A DNA stretch of 64,000 bases, from positions 2,322,001 to 2,386,000 of the forward strand of contig JAJTWR010000398.1 in NCBI GenBank assembly GCA_021613335.1, read 5' to 3'. The stretch comes from Whitmania pigra (Eukaryota; Annelida; Clitellata; Hirudinida; Haemopidae). Shown here one piece after another: positions 22,093-35,441 of the stretch. The notes beneath the pieces are model-generated. The model did not search any database, was not told the DNA's origin, and saw only the letters and a program-made list of their open reading frames with translations. Within the stretch, counting starts at the first letter, position 1, and each line of letters starts with the position of its first letter. The position numbers were made by a program, and so were the translations under genes.

Positions 22093-23214
22093 CATCATCA
22101 TCATCATCATCATCATCAATCCAAAAACTCTTTAACCAAGTAACATTTATATTAAAACAATACAATTTCCTTCATTTGTTTACCGCATTTAGTTTGAGAG
22201 CCAAACGTCTCTCGGCTCCATGTACAAGGCGAGGATTGAAGGGGAACCGTTGTTCTGCGACTTTTACAACCCCCATCAAAAAACTTACTGCAAAAGGCTC
22301 AAGGTCATCTGCCCGGAACACACAAAAGATCCCCGGGTTTGTTCTTGATCGATTGCCCTAAATTCTGTGAGCCCTCCAGATTGCCTTACAGTCACGTGAT
22401 TGTTCAGGCTTCATAACGTTGATAGAATCATAGGTTTAAAAAGTGGTAAAATGTATTAAATATATTATAAAATATTATATTTTTATAAGGTGGTAAAGAG
22501 TGTAGAATAAAATAGATATAATAACCTTTTATTGCAGGTGACCGAAGACGAGGTTTGTGGATGCCCTCTGGTGTCGAACGTTTTCGAGGAGAACGGTGAG
22601 TTCTGCAGGGCTTCGAAGCGAAAGTGCATCAAACATCACTGCTGGGAAAAGCTGAGAAGAGCAGAGATTGACATGGAAAGATTGAGACAGGTTTGGGATG
22701 TTGTTAGCTTTTTTTTATCTGTTTTCCTGTTTATCCTTTACATGTTTACCTGTTAACTATTTATCCTTTACATGTTTACCTGTTACCTATTTAACTTTTA
22801 CCTATTTACCTTTGACCTACTTCAAATAAAGCCCTTCTTGATCTAAATCCCAAAAGATGATAAGTATGTGTACCATCACCGATTCATTCTGAATGTGGGA
22901 GCCAATATTACATCTTAATTATAATCATGGGCTAATTGCTAAATTGCCAAGAAATTTAACCTGAATTTGCTTGAATTGCTTGTGAATATTCATTTTAACT
23001 AGATTGCATTCAGATCACTAAATCCCTGTTGATGTTAAATGCTTTTTATTTGTTTTCAAAGTGGATGCTGGTTGAAGAGCTGATCGATCAAGAGAGGCAG
23101 GTGAGGTCGGCCAAGGCCAACCGAAGGGGCGTTCTGGCTCTCATGCTGAACCATACCATCGACAACGACCCCTCAAAACCTATGCTTCCGAGTCACATGT
23201 CTGTTGGTGTCTGA
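18316..23214 (+). CDS. CXXC1: CXXC-type zinc finger protein 1 (CFP1), SET1/COMPASS subunit
   Basis: CFP1 recruits the SET1 H3K4 methyltransferase to unmethylated CpG. About a dozen plus-strand exons are readable. They encode a PHD finger (IYCICRSSDCNRF / GCEECNEWYHGDCIKL, 18316-18401 and 18938-19038), an acidic and lysine-rich linker (19199-19401) and the CXXC zinc finger (19577-19660 and 19934-20002) with RMCGSCKACLRTDDCAKCDF and KKFGGPNKLRQKCRLRQC. A low-complexity linker follows, then CHGPGCVSAARSGSKYCSND (20850-21132), a coiled coil (21408-21615), the cysteine-rich FCTTCGHELAQKVALKH block (about 21868-21975) and SLGSMYKARIEGEPLFCDFY (about 22191-22338). The last blocks are DEVCGCPLVSNVFEENGEFC (22539-22690) and LIDQERQVRSAKANRRGVLA (about 23062-23214). 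All blocks match CFP1 in order. One or two short linker exons (about 20440-20475 and 20660-20700) are less certain. The KFGG motif needed for CpG reading is present. Confidence 0.94.
20000..20065. repeat. Short tandem repeat, 21-base unit, about three copies, in a CXXC1 intron
   Basis: The unit GCGGGTTTAATTTTTAATT occurs three times immediately after the donor of the second CXXC exon; the first copy overlaps the splice donor itself. Confidence 0.75.
22007..22117. repeat. (TTA)n/(TCA)n microsatellite in a CXXC1 intron
   Basis: About 110 bases of nearly pure TTA/ATT triplets passing into TCA triplets, directly downstream of the exon ending MEKCFNK. Confidence 0.9.
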
Positions 23215-24533
23215 ATGAAAAATTATATTTGATGACTTACAATAGTTTCCAGAATTGTTCTAGAATTTATGTTGTACAGTTTTTGTTGTTGGGCTTTGTT
23301 GGCAGTTGTACTACTTAGAGTGTAAGATCCTAGCATTTCAACGATTCTGAATTTTTAGGGTTTTTTTGTATAGTGACTTTTTTTTATAGCCATAACCAAT
23401 TTTGCTTGACTGATGACGTATGTAATATTTTAATGTGAAATTTGAAATCTTCAGATATAATGAATTGTTATAAGGATTCTAAATCCTCTGAAATTGTTGT
23501 TGACGAAATTGAAATAATTTATTGATCTTTTTTTGTTTATCGTTCCTTAATTTCCAGAAAAGTTTTTAAATGTCCATAAACCTTACCTTAGCAGTCCATT
23601 TGACTGACAATGAAATGCCTTTTAACTGAATTCTTGTCGCAAAATCCGACAACGAACCTTATTAACTAGATGCGAGATAAGTCAAGAATTACAATTGGTA
23701 CCAGCATGCTATCTTGAATAGTTTGGCATTTAAATTGTAGTTCATAATTGGTCGTAAAATTCTAAAGGAAGTTCAGTCCACAAACAATTACATAAAACAA
23801 TTACAAAACACGTGATAAAATGGCTCCTGTGTGATAAACTCGACGCACTCAGGTAAGAAGATATTTATATCACGAATTATGAACTCACTCCGAGCTTATC
23901 GCTAATTACAGAGAGCTGCAACTGAAACGGCATTGTTATTGAAAACGGGTACAAGCCTTATTAGCACGGAACACTATTCTTGCACTGTTGCCTTTACTGT
24001 CGTCATCATCATCATAATCGACATCATTATTTTTTTACCAACAGGATATAAACGATAAGCACTTCTCAGCCATCATTTTTTAAGTTGACGTAATGAGGTT
24101 TGCATCTCGTTCTAAATCAATGTTCTTGTAATTACATTCTCAATGTCAATTAATGGTTATTATTATTATTATTGCTGTTGCAAAGCATAATGCAGTAAAT
24201 GCTCCTTGACGGGATGGGCAAGGCCCTTGCTAACCCAGCAAATTCACAAAATACTTCCACATTCAAGTCTTTCAAAGACTTTTTTTTTCGAAAGTGGAAA
24301 GATAGAAAGGTTGCATTTGTCCAATTATTATGCACTTGCAATCAAGCTAGGATCAAATCGAGTCAAAAGTGAAATTGCTTCAAAGGCGGATGTAAACCTT
24401 CAGCTTGCACTCGAGGGAACTTTTCACTTTTTGTGAGAAAGCTCTTGCTCGAAAAAGCTCAATATTTTAGTTTTGCTCCCTCAAGAATTCAAGTATTCAA
24501 GGAGTTTAAAACTCGTATTTTGAAATCTTCGAA
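23215..24533. other. Intergenic between CXXC1 and the otopetrin gene
   Basis: No supported gene. A 76-codon open frame at 24206-24436 has no recognisable motif and lies where the otopetrin 5' untranslated region or promoter is expected, so it is not called. Confidence 0.45.
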
Positions 24534-27297
24534 ATGGAATTCTTCAAGCAGAAATGTTCCAAAGCTTATGAAAAGTTGGCGGCAAATGCGGATTGGATGC
24601 TGATATTCCTAACTTACGGCGACACTAGGATTGATCCCAAGCACCCTAACTTGACCGACGACAGCGCTATTGTCGAGTCATTCGATGGCTCGTATCCGAA
24701 GAAGTACAACGGACTGATCGCATCCATGGACGTACTCGTTGCCTTGGCAACCATTGCATTGACGGTATCCATTACTCCGTATTTGGCCGATGACCTCAGC
24801 CAGGCTACGAACCGAGTGCCTGAGATCATCTTGCTCGTATTCATGGTCGTAGGTCTGTCCACGCTGTTCGCGTTCTCAAACAGGAAAGATGCTTTCGTTG
24901 CCAGGAACAATTACGGTAGGAGAGTGCAAAATTTTAAAAACTTAGACCGAATTCTTCTGATGGTCGGACTGGTTTTATTCTACACATTGTCTTTCGTTCT
25001 CGACATATTCCACTGCATCGCTCAAATCGACTGCAGAAACGAATGGACTGCACTAAATGACAGCAATGCCATGGTCGACTACATCGTTGACATACTTTTC
25101 CACTTGGTAAGGGCCATTTACCTCAGTTGTTCCACTCTCTTCGTCGTCATCTACGGTCACGCCATTCTGTCGAACAAGTGCTGGATAAGGTATGGATTGG
25201 CAATACTGTTTGGCTGCAACTTGGCCATTTGGTTTGACGTTCTTTTGCACGAGGCGGGTTCCGGTTTTATTGGAAACAAATATCCTAACAATACACACAT
25301 CAAGTGAGCTTGCATTTGAATAGAATTGAAAACTTATTCAGTTCACTAGTGATATAAATTCTGTTGTTTGCAGTTGCTCCAACGAGAGTTATGTCGGTGT
25401 TTTGGGAAACAGAACCGTTGATTGCCTTTGCTTCAAGACGAATCTTTTTCAGTTAATACAAATCTTTTTTCTACATCTTAATTAATTAATTGTCACTGAG
25501 TTTAATTAATTAGTTAATGTGATTAATTAATTAATCATAACATGATTATGATGATAATAATAATAATAATGATGATGATGATGATGATATGATAAAAATA
25601 TGATGAAGATGATTATGATGATGATTATTAATTAATTGGATAATAAATGGTACTATTGTTATGATTCCGATATTTTTGTTTTATGAATATTCAATAAGAT
25701 TAATGTATTCATTGAATTTCCATTGTTCAAAATGAAAATAAAACCCAAATTATGTCTCTTCCATCTGGATTTGAATGTTAACTTGTTTGATTGCATTGCA
25801 AATTGTAATGCATTCAATAATTACTTTGTTGCTAAATGTTGTTTAATTAAATTTTTTATTAATTCTACAAATAGAACTATAAATTGATTAAGCAAAATAA
25901 ACGACTGATTACAATGTTAAAATTTTAATTAAAACTTAATTTATTTTAGACTACTCAAGACAAACATTAGTCCGATATGCTATCCGTTCATGTACGAATG
26001 CAGTGTCTTGCTCGGAGAAAGATTCATGCACTGGTTTTGCAGCTGTTCTCCGAAAACAGAAGACATTAAAAAGACATCAAAAAGGATGCTGTGCGATGCT
26101 CCAAATTCCATCCGTCATCAAACTTGTGAAGAATCTCAGCCAAACGAGAATCAAGTGAATACATCAATCCAAAGTTTAGTCACTTCGGGTGAATTGGTTA
26201 ACATACCATCTTCCACCTTGGACACCGAGTCTTTAAGTGCTGACGAAGGATCAAGTGACGAGGGTATGTTCGAATCTGAAGACATTTATGATCTTTATTA
26301 TTCGGACGATTCAGTACAAGAAGACCCGTATTTGGTCGAAGATCCAGCAACCGACATCGATGGGAATCAAATATTACTGACCAATGACGCCATGTTGGCT
26401 GCACAAGGTCAAACATTTCAAAATATCCGTGAAAACAAAACCTGTTTAAAGTGTAAAAATGCCTGCAGATGTGATGAGTCGAATAAACAGAGGACTAATG
26501 ACGACTTTCCCGAAAGGAGCTTACAAAGCAGTTTCGAAGATCCGCCATTGCAAGACAAACCTGCCACCATGTTTATGTGCTCTCTCTTTTTCCTGTTCAC
26601 TGTATCCACGAATATTCTCTTCCTCATCTTGGCATTTCTGCCTCTTCTCTCAAGGGGAAGTTTGAATCCCGGACACGTCAAGAATGTCTTCCTTTACTAT
26701 TCGACAGTTTATTACTGTCTCGTTCTTCTGGTCAACATCCTTGGATTCGTTGTGGCTCGGGATTTCCCGCTTAGACGATCTCGTTCCATTTTCCAAGGCT
26801 TGGATTACTTGCTGCTCATCAGCGCCTGTGGACCGTTTGCTTTCAACCTGTTATCTCTCGTCGTTATTATTTTTCAGCCTGATGTTCTTCAAACGCATAA
26901 TCTCGAACTCGGTCCAAGCTTACTGCTGCAATTCAGCAACCTTTTGGAGGTTTACGTTCAGATTCCTTTCTGCTTTTTCTCCGGTCGAGTGATGGCGTTG
27001 AATTCGAACGGTACGAGGCGTCCTCGGGCCAAATATTTCCAAGCAGTGATCATCTACTTAGCAGTGAGCAACGCAATCTTGTGGATAGTGAACAGTTTCG
27101 CAACGACCTACAACGGTAAGAATGTTTATTATGCGAGTTATTTCTTCAAGGAAGTCTGGGAAATTATCAACAGTTGCGTTCTACCTTTGACACTCTTCTT
27201 CAGATTCAATAGCTCGTTACTCCTTTTAAAAGCTCTCAGGAAAGCCTTTAGTAAACCTCAAATGAGAAGAACACCTTTCAGACACATCTCTCATTAG
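24534..27297 (+). CDS. OTOP: Otopetrin-family proton channel
   Basis: Otopetrins are proton-selective channels with twelve membrane helices. Three exons (24534-25303, 25374-25451, 25950-27297) splice in frame to 731 codons. Twelve hydrophobic segments are visible, six before and six after a long acidic cytosolic-type loop (about 26050-26565; DEGSSDEGMFESEDIYDLYY and similar). Family marks are the LVRAIYLSCSTLFVVIYGHA segment followed by FGCNLAIWFDVLLHEA, then NISPICYPFMYECSVLLGER (TM6; the vertebrate form is SPFLYPFTIEYSLI). In the second half are LDYLLLISACGPFAFN, VSNAILWIVNSFAT and VLPLTLFFRFNSS (vertebrate MPLAIFYRFHS). The loop between TM6 and TM7 is unusually long, about 170 residues. 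The small middle exon codes an extracellular, cysteine- and asparagine-rich stretch. Start chosen as the ATG just before the first helices. The family call is firm; the subfamily is not. Confidence 0.85.
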
Positions 27298-28415
27298 CAA
27301 GAAATAACTTTGATTTTGAAATTAAATTCTGAAAATATTATTAATATTATTATTTTTTTATTATTATTATTATCATTGTCATCATCAGATCCACTCCAGA
27401 ATATAATCATTTAAACAAGATTATTTTTTTTCACAAAGGTAATCAAAGTTCAAACTGTTTATCGCAGAACTAGTGAGCAAAAATCCAGCCTGAATTTAAT
27501 CCCGTTCGTGACTCATGATAATTAAATGCGATGAACATTACGACGAATGTTCTCAAACTTTGAATCAAATTTCACTTATTTATGCAAGTTTCTTTTCGTT
27601 AATTTATCTTCTTTTTTTTTATTTTTCCATGTTTTTCCGCTTTTTATCGTCAGAAACTTAATTTCAGTAGTTAACTCTAAGTTCCCCATTATTCATGCAT
27701 TCTGCTAAAAAAATTATTGTCATCCAGTTATTGTCAATTGACTCAGTACAACTGAATATTTCGGTTTTCTTCGTTCAAAGGATATGCATAAGTAATTACA
27801 GGGCATTGTAATGATAATGTATGTTAATATTAACACGAATATTCAAAAGAAATGTTGGTCGTTTACTGCAGTATCGTGGGTAATGTACAGCAGGTTGAAA
27901 CGTAAAGACACAAAATGGAATTTTAGTTAAGCGACCAATAATAATGCCATGCACAATTAATAGGACTTGAGTGAATTGATGAATGTCACATCGAATATAT
28001 CCTCGAAATGAGCCGGTGAGTGTCTTGAGAAATGCCGTGTTGAATGAAAGAATTTAATGCATGAACGAGTGAATGGGTAAAATGAATGAATGAATGAATA
28101 AATGAATGAATAAATAAATAAATGAATGAATGAATGGATAAATTGAATGACTAGTTGAATTGTCGGACGAATTAATCATTGAGTAAAGAAGCAAAACTGT
28201 GAGCAGCGTTTGTGAACGTGTTCGAAAACATAAAAAAAAACTCCTGTGAGAAAAACTTTACTCAAAAAAAAAAGAGAAAAAAAAGAAGACTAGCAAACAT
28301 CTTCGGTGAGAGCATGCGCAATTAACTGCCTGCATTTGTAAACAACATAGGAAGAGCATCACCACCATCACCATCACCATCATCATCAGCATCAGCATCA
28401 TCGCCATCAGCATCA
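27298..28415. other. Intergenic between convergent otopetrin and CaaX-tailed genes
   Basis: Contains a (GAAT)n tract at about 28080-28140 and a (CAT)n tract at about 28358-28412 next to the stop of the minus-strand gene. No coding segment seen. Confidence 0.5.
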
Positions 28416-29258
28416 TCACTGGAGCAGGCAGCACTTCTTTTTTTTCTTTGCTCGTGAGTTGGCGCCTGTTTTGCTATTCGTCGAGGTTTCAGTGGACTTC
28501 GACTGGCTCGACCTCAAATGGGGATTCGTACCGTTGGCTTTCTGGGCGGACGTGGGAGGATGCTCGACTCTCTCCAAGTTCGAAGTCTGATGAGGCAGAA
28601 GCGGTCTAGATGTCTCCAGGCATTCCACGTCCTCCTCTGGCAAATTGACCAGGAGACGGTCGTGAGCATCACCTGGATGAGAATTTGCGTCGTAGCGGAC
28701 TTCAGACAGTTGATTGCTAGGAACCTCCCTGATGCGACTCGGGGAACGATCGATGGTTGTTAAGGATCTGACATCTTCGAGGGAACTTTGGTCCTTGTTC
28801 GAGTCTGACGAGCAGATGTCCATGACGACGAAGTCATCCTTCGACAAGCAGTTCGTCCCAGTTGCTTCTGTGCCATCGACCTTGACGATTTCACTGCAGG
28901 CAGCAGCGGTCTTGGATTGCGTTTCTGAGGCCGTTTGATGACTTGATTCTGTCTTTACGAGATCTGGGTCAGCGATTCTTATCCTCTTGCGAGAAATGGT
29001 CGAGTTGTTGATTATGTAATCGGCCTTCTTCATTAACTCTCCGTCCATCAGAAACGGATTGTCTTGACTTTCCACGCTGGCAAACAAAAAATGAATGCTT
29101 GAAAATAAAACGAGTTATTTATATTAATAATGCTTTCTTTACTCCATTAATAACTTTTGTGCTAGTTTTGCCCACCAAAAGCAAACTGTTTTCAATTGTT
29201 GAATAGCAACGTTACCTTGAGAAAACAACATCAACAACAACAACAGCAGCATCAACAA

Positions 29259-29294
<36 letters not shown>

Positions 29295-29791
29295 TAACAA
29301 CAACAACAACAGCAGCAGCAGCATCAACAACAACAATAATAATATTGGTAATGCTTTTCTTGGGTTCACATTTCATGCGAGAAATGCTTTCCATCAACAG
29401 ACTCCAAACGGGGTATGTTGATGGTTTTTTGCAAACACGTGGCTTACAACTGTTATCCGAGAAAGGTCTTCACAGATGGATGTTTACAAAAAAATTTTTT
29501 TTTTAAAGATCATTTCGCATTTACATCTAATTTATATTATTCACATAAGATTGCTGCAAAAAAAACCCAGAATTATTTGTTCGTTAATAATTCATGAACT
29601 TACCTGACACACTTTTGCAGCTTCAGGATTGGTCTGACCGGTTTGTTTGCTTGCACTTTATCACATTTGTTCTTGTCGACGGCAGCAGGGGCATCCGTCG
29701 TGACGTCATCGTTTGCCAAAAATATCCCGCTGTCGGAGTTGATGACGTATTGGTCGGGATGGTCAGCGAACGTGACATGGAGAGAATCCAT
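28416..29791 (-). CDS. Unrecognised protein with polybasic CaaX-like C-terminus
   Basis: Two minus-strand exons (29604-29791 and 28416-29076) join in frame through a GT-AG intron to give 282 codons. The N-terminus contains VDKNKCDKVQANKPVRPILK. The second exon opens with SQDNPFLMDGELMKKADYI and then STISRKRIRIADPDLVK, which looks like a conserved docking region. The rest is low-complexity, serine-, threonine- and glutamate-rich, and predicted disordered. It ends SRAKKKKKCCLLQ: a lysine cluster followed by Cys-Cys-Leu-Leu-Gln. The final four residues fit a CaaX box with Gln in the last position, a farnesyltransferase preference, and the preceding cysteine and lysines fit a second membrane signal. 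I infer an inner-membrane-face adaptor or scaffold but cannot name the family. Extra 5' exons are possible. The intron holds a CAA/CAT-type repeat (29221-29340). Confidence 0.7.
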
Positions 29792-31771
29792 CTGACCTGA
29801 TTTGCTGGGTGAATGACGATGACAATGATTATAATGATGATGATGATGACTTGTTATTAATTTTGTAATAATCATGTTATTATTTGTACTACATCATATT
29901 TATTTCTAAATGGATGTCATGTATTATTTTATGCAGTAGAACTAAATTTGTTCAAGCATATCTAATTTCTTTAATTTTATTTGCCTGGTAACACAGGCAA
30001 ATCATCAGACATCTGTAAACTGTCAAGAACTTGAGCAAACAGACTGAAACTTAAGCAGAGAGTGCAACGCGTCCGATTTCAAATAATTGTAATTTAAGAA
30101 ATAAAACGAATTAAAAACAGTTCAAAAATAAATTTCGATCGATGTTATTTGTCATGTCATTTATTATTTATTATCTGTTACTATTACTTGAACTATTACT
30201 AAATAAATAACAAATTATTATTGCATAATCACCTCAGTTTAATGTAGAAATATTACAATACTACATTACAATTACAATACAATACGATCCCAATAACAGA
30301 CCAACAATAAAGCCAAAGAAATACATACTGGAATTTCGAAGTAAATGGAAAAAATATGTGAGTCCTTATCTTGAATAACTGTACCGAAGTTTCCCAAGTT
30401 CGAACGAACATTCTACGTGTGACAGGAAAAAGAAAAGTTTGACATTTACGAATTAAAAGAAACTTAATATGGATTATTATTATTATTATTCTAATTTTTA
30501 TTTTTTTGTTTAATCCAAAAACTAAATTAATACCAATCGATAATTCAAGGTGAAGTTTGGCTTGTGATCACGAAATAATGTTATTAGCGTTGGAAAACTG
30601 ATGACGTTAAGTAAATTTTTTTTGGTGCCACAAAATCTATTGGTTCAGACTGCCGTAGACTGAAAAATCACAAGAAAATAATGAATCAGGAATTCCACTT
30701 GGCTTTCAACAAATCCCTCAGTACGTTCTGCACAATGCGTTCTGTCAGGAAATTCAAAGCCTTAGAAGGAGGAAGAACAGTACAAAAATAAAAGATTAAA
30801 ATGTCATTTTGAAGTTCAAAGCTTTCTCTGAATCCATTGCCAATTAATTGGTCACAGTTCAAAATGGATCAAACGTCTTTCATTTTCTCTTGCGTTTCTT
30901 GATTAAATGTCTATCATGTACATAAATTAAAATTAAGTTAAATTCGAATGAACTTAGCTACAGCTCAATTTTAGACCGTCTGGTTTAATAAAATTACTAC
31001 CAAGAACTTAACTCACGAAACCAAACAAATAAAAAATAATTTAAAATAGTTAGATAAAAAAAATTCTAAAATCTCCGTAATTCAAAAACCTCTCGCCCAT
31101 TCGTGGCCTAATCCAATGGACAAGATCTCCAAATAAAAATAAAATTAATAAATCATTAAAAATAGATCAAAACTTGTTATTAACTGTGGAGTTTCAAGCT
31201 GTACCACAGTTTCAAGATGTAAGAAAAATATTTTAAAGAGACTTTTGAGGTGAAAAATGCAAATTCAGAATTCACAGTATCGGATCAAATAATATTTTGA
31301 ATTTTGTTAAGTATTAACAATAATAGTAATTAATTATAACATAGCAAAATATAAAATAAATTTGTAACTCAAGTTACAATTATCCACAAGCTTCCTAACA
31401 AATGTTACACAATTCATCGAAACACAGCACAATAATAATATAATATAATTAAATTCTATTATAAAAATTTATCATCAGATTTTCATTCATTATATTTTGA
31501 TGGAGTATTTGAATATTTCTAGATGCATCTTGTTATTATACGCTTTCATTGCTTCACAGCTTTTGATTCCACACAATAAGACAATATGTCGTTTTCTCTC
31601 ATTTCAATCTAATAATTATAAGATGCAATAAATTCACATTAGCAGCAGTAATGTTAAATTAAATTTGGTTAATTATCATTCGTTGCAATCATCATCATGC
31701 GTTACAATCAACTCTAGATCTTTTAAATGGTTTATCGATCGACAATGAAAGAGAGCTAATAAAAATTCAAC

Positions 31772-31911
<140 letters not shown>

Positions 31912-32237
31912 TTCTTGTTATTAATTAACTAGGAGGGGTGCGTCCCAGAAATGATTAATCACGATGATGGTATGTCCTTTAGATTTAATATAGTTAACTC
32001 CCAATTAGCTAAGTGTCCGCTGTGTAATAAACATACCGTGAATAATAACCATGGTGATGATAACAACGATTATGATAATAATTAAAATCACTAATAATAA
32101 TAATAAAAATAATAATCATCATCATCATCAATCGGAGACGATAAAAGTAAAATTGTGAGAAACTTTCATGAACCCTCTCGTCGATAATGCGATGAAAAGA
32201 GTCTTAGAGATAAAGATAACGACGATTAGGAAGATGA

Positions 32238-32320
32238 CGATGGCGATGATGATGATGATGATGGCGATGATGATGATGATGATGGCGATGATGATGATGA
32301 TGATGGTGATGATGATGGTA
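32238..32320. repeat. (GAT)n microsatellite with periodic GGCGAT interruptions
   Basis: ATGATGATGATGATGGCG is repeated with an 18-base super-period, so an interrupted triplet repeat has itself been duplicated. Confidence 0.9.
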
Positions 32321-33994
32321 TGTCCTTTAGATTTAATATATGATGTATATATCACATATAATATGTGATGATGTTGAAGATGATGACGAGGAAGTGGAAC
32401 CTAATGTAATAATATAGATGCATAATCAATAGATGCATAATAAATAATATGTTGGGTCTTTGTAAGAATAACAAGCTGAACAGAAAACTTTATAATAAAA
32501 TAAATAAATATATAAGAAATAATAAATAGGCGCCTTAATCATAGATTCAGAGGTCTTCGGATAATTATGCATTTAATTTAAATTTCAGAACGATTATTAA
32601 GTGCATTGTGTTTAAGACAACAATTCTTTTCCAGAATCCATCGCGTACTTGGATCTCGTTATGGGAACATCATCCTAATGAACTGGTAACGTTGCGGATT
32701 TCAATGAACAACACAAAAGTGCATTCAATTTCTATTCAGATACTAAGAAGGTCAAAAAGGTCGTCTAAATACAAATAAATATTAACCAGTTAATCTGAAC
32801 TTTCTAACTTGAACTCGTCCCGGTTGTTAATTTGAATTATGCGGGAATATCAAGTTACTCAGTTTCCAGATTCCAATCAGACTATCAATTATTTAGATCG
32901 TTACACTTTCCGTCTGACGATGTACCATTTTCATCGCCTGATGCTGGAATAATGAACTTAAGTCTTAAATCATGTGAAAAGTATTCCGTGATTTTACTTT
33001 ACAAATTAATTATGTAGTTGTGAATAAGCAGTTACTTACTAATTATTAATTATTATATTAATTACCGGTGATAATCGATAAGCAGATATGAAAAGATGCC
33101 CTGAATGAATCGATCGAATTATAACTTAATGCAGAAGGAATTGCTTTTAATTAAGAAGGAAATGATGGGATCAATAAAGCGAGTTAATTAATCCAGCTTA
33201 ATCACCGGAAGATTTACAACCGTGACGTCAGTTGTTAACATGTTCCACCTGCGAATGATCACCTTTTATTGAGAATAATTACAAACCTGTGTTCCTGAAA
33301 CTGGTAATTGAGTTTAACAAGTGTTTTACTTGCTTCTCAACGGAAAAGTTTCAAAAGTTTTTAAAACGTAAAAAAAAAAAGAAATAATTTCTGATCATCA
33401 GCTCTTAATGAGCCTTGATTTATTATGACTTTCAAGATTAAATCAATTTTATTTTTAGAATCAAGATTAATCATCAGATTTTTGCCGATTTTAAAAAGAA
33501 ATTCAATCATACGCCAACTCTTTCAATTCCAAGCATGAAAAAAACAAATTCGTGCCAGATCAAAGTATCCCAATCACAGCCATCAGAAATTTCTCAATTA
33601 TTGCCAAACTGTTCAATTAAATTAGTGAATAAATAATTTTTTTTTAGTAAATAATGATATTATCATCATCGGTAACTTATTTACAATTAAAAATAATGTC
33701 ATAGCTAGCATCATTCATGTTCAGTCATCGAGAATCAAAATCAAGATCGAAATCAAACTAGAACTAATCTAGGACAATAACTAATTAATTACAATAATTA
33801 ATTAATTTATTTATTAAATTATGCACCTCGAAAGAATGGTTAGCTTGGTGAGAACAGAATTGTTATTATTGTATTTGAACTTCATGAAGGCATTTGAATC
33901 CACCTTTCCAGCCAATCACAGCGGTGTTGCTATTTTTGGAAGCTGAAGAAAACGTTTTCCAGTACATTCTTTTCATCCCAAGTGTTCGCCACTA

Positions 33995-34205
<211 letters not shown>

Positions 34206-34697
34206 CGACGACGTCGGCATCAACATCCTAATCATCATCATTATCGTAGGCTGTCATCATTCATGCATTCATCATCAGTTATCAGTTATGTCGATGTAAA
34301 TAGCATTATAACAACGTAATGACATGCAAGAGCTCGGCAGTAGAATACCTATCCACGTTATTCCTCTTGCAATTCATCATTCAATCACGACCCAGTCAGA
34401 GCTCAAAGTTCAAAGTTGATGAACTTTAAGAATTCACAGACGAAAAGGGAAACTGTAATTCAAAGGAAATTTCATTTCCACGGAACGAGGAAAAGTCATA
34501 TCTGTTCCACGAATGATATTTAATAGGCAGTTAATTAATTAGTTAATGAACAGTTAATTAATTAGTTTATTAGTAGTTAATTAGCTAGCATTGATGAGCT
34601 AGAAGAAGATGCCTTTCCAGCAACTGTTAAGTTTTACAAGATTTTTTGCAAGGTCTTCTGGAAAGGAAATTTTTTGAGCGCCACTCAGTGAAAAGTT

Positions 34698-34950
34698 ATC
34701 AGTATTATCATCAAGTCAATAATATTATCGAGTTATCGATATTGTCAAATTATAATTATTACCAAGTTATGAATATTATCAAGTAGCCACTATTATCAAG
34801 TTATAAATATTATCAAGTAATCAATATTATCAAGTTATCAATATTATCAAGTTATCAATATTATCAATATTATCAAGTTATAATTATTAACAAGTTATCA
34901 GTATTATCAAGTTATAAATATTGTCAAGTTATAAATATTAACAAATTATC
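34698..34950. repeat. Minisatellite, about 17-base unit
   Basis: The phrase ATTATCAAGTTATCAAT and one- to three-base variants recur more than ten times. Confidence 0.85.
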
Positions 34951-35149
34951 AACATTGGTGGGGAGCTTCCTCCAATAACTTCACGAAGAAAAATATTTTC
35001 AACTTTTCAGTTGAACTACTTAACGACGACGTCACAATTAAATTCAAAATCCACACATTCCGAGAAAAAAACAACTTAAAAATCAATTTCTTTCTAGTAA
35101 AAAAAAACACAAACAAACTCACATCACAGTAAAAAGAGTTCAAACAACA

Positions 35150-35242
35150 GAAACTAGAAACGATTTTGATTATGATCATTTCATTGTTTTGATTGCGAAT
35201 ACGGTCTTGCAATGTTCGGATTACTCGCAACAAAAATTGGTA
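35150..35242 (+). repeat. Dispersed repeat, copy 1 of 2 (about 95 bases)
   Basis: A segment starting near GAAACTAGAAACGATT and ending AACAAAAATTGG recurs at about 36877-36971 in the same orientation with scattered differences and small indels. Confidence 0.75.
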
Positions 35243-35254
35243 ATGAATGCGCCC

Positions 35255-35441
35255 TTAACGATTAAAATAGACAGCTAACAGTTAACGATTAAACTAGACA
35301 GCTAACAGTTAACGATTAAACTAAACAGCTAATAGTTAACGATTAAACTAAACAGCTAATAGTTAACGATTAAACTAAACAGCTAATAGTTAACGATTAA
35401 ACTAGACAGCTAATAGTTAACGATTAAACTAAACAGCTAAC
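35255..35441. repeat. Minisatellite, 27-base unit, about seven copies
   Basis: Each unit begins TTAACGATTAAACTA and continues (A/G)ACAGCTAA(C/T)AG. Copies differ at a few fixed positions, which suggests stepwise tandem expansion. Confidence 0.9.

Noticed and set aside
21952..22165. Open frames of poly-Leu/Tyr/His and poly-Asn/Ile
   Set aside because: Artefact of the TTA/TCA repeat in a CXXC1 intron; only the first residues (MEKCFNK) belong to a real exon.
24206..24436. 76-codon plus-strand frame upstream of the otopetrin gene
   Set aside because: No recognisable domain, no partner exon, and sits in the expected promoter or 5' untranslated region.
26198..26992. Several open frames of 65-102 codons on both strands
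   Set aside because: Shadows of the otopetrin large exon.
29139..29397. Poly-Leu and poly-Val frames on the minus strand
   Set aside because: Translation of the CAA/CAT-type repeat inside the intron of the CaaX-tailed gene.
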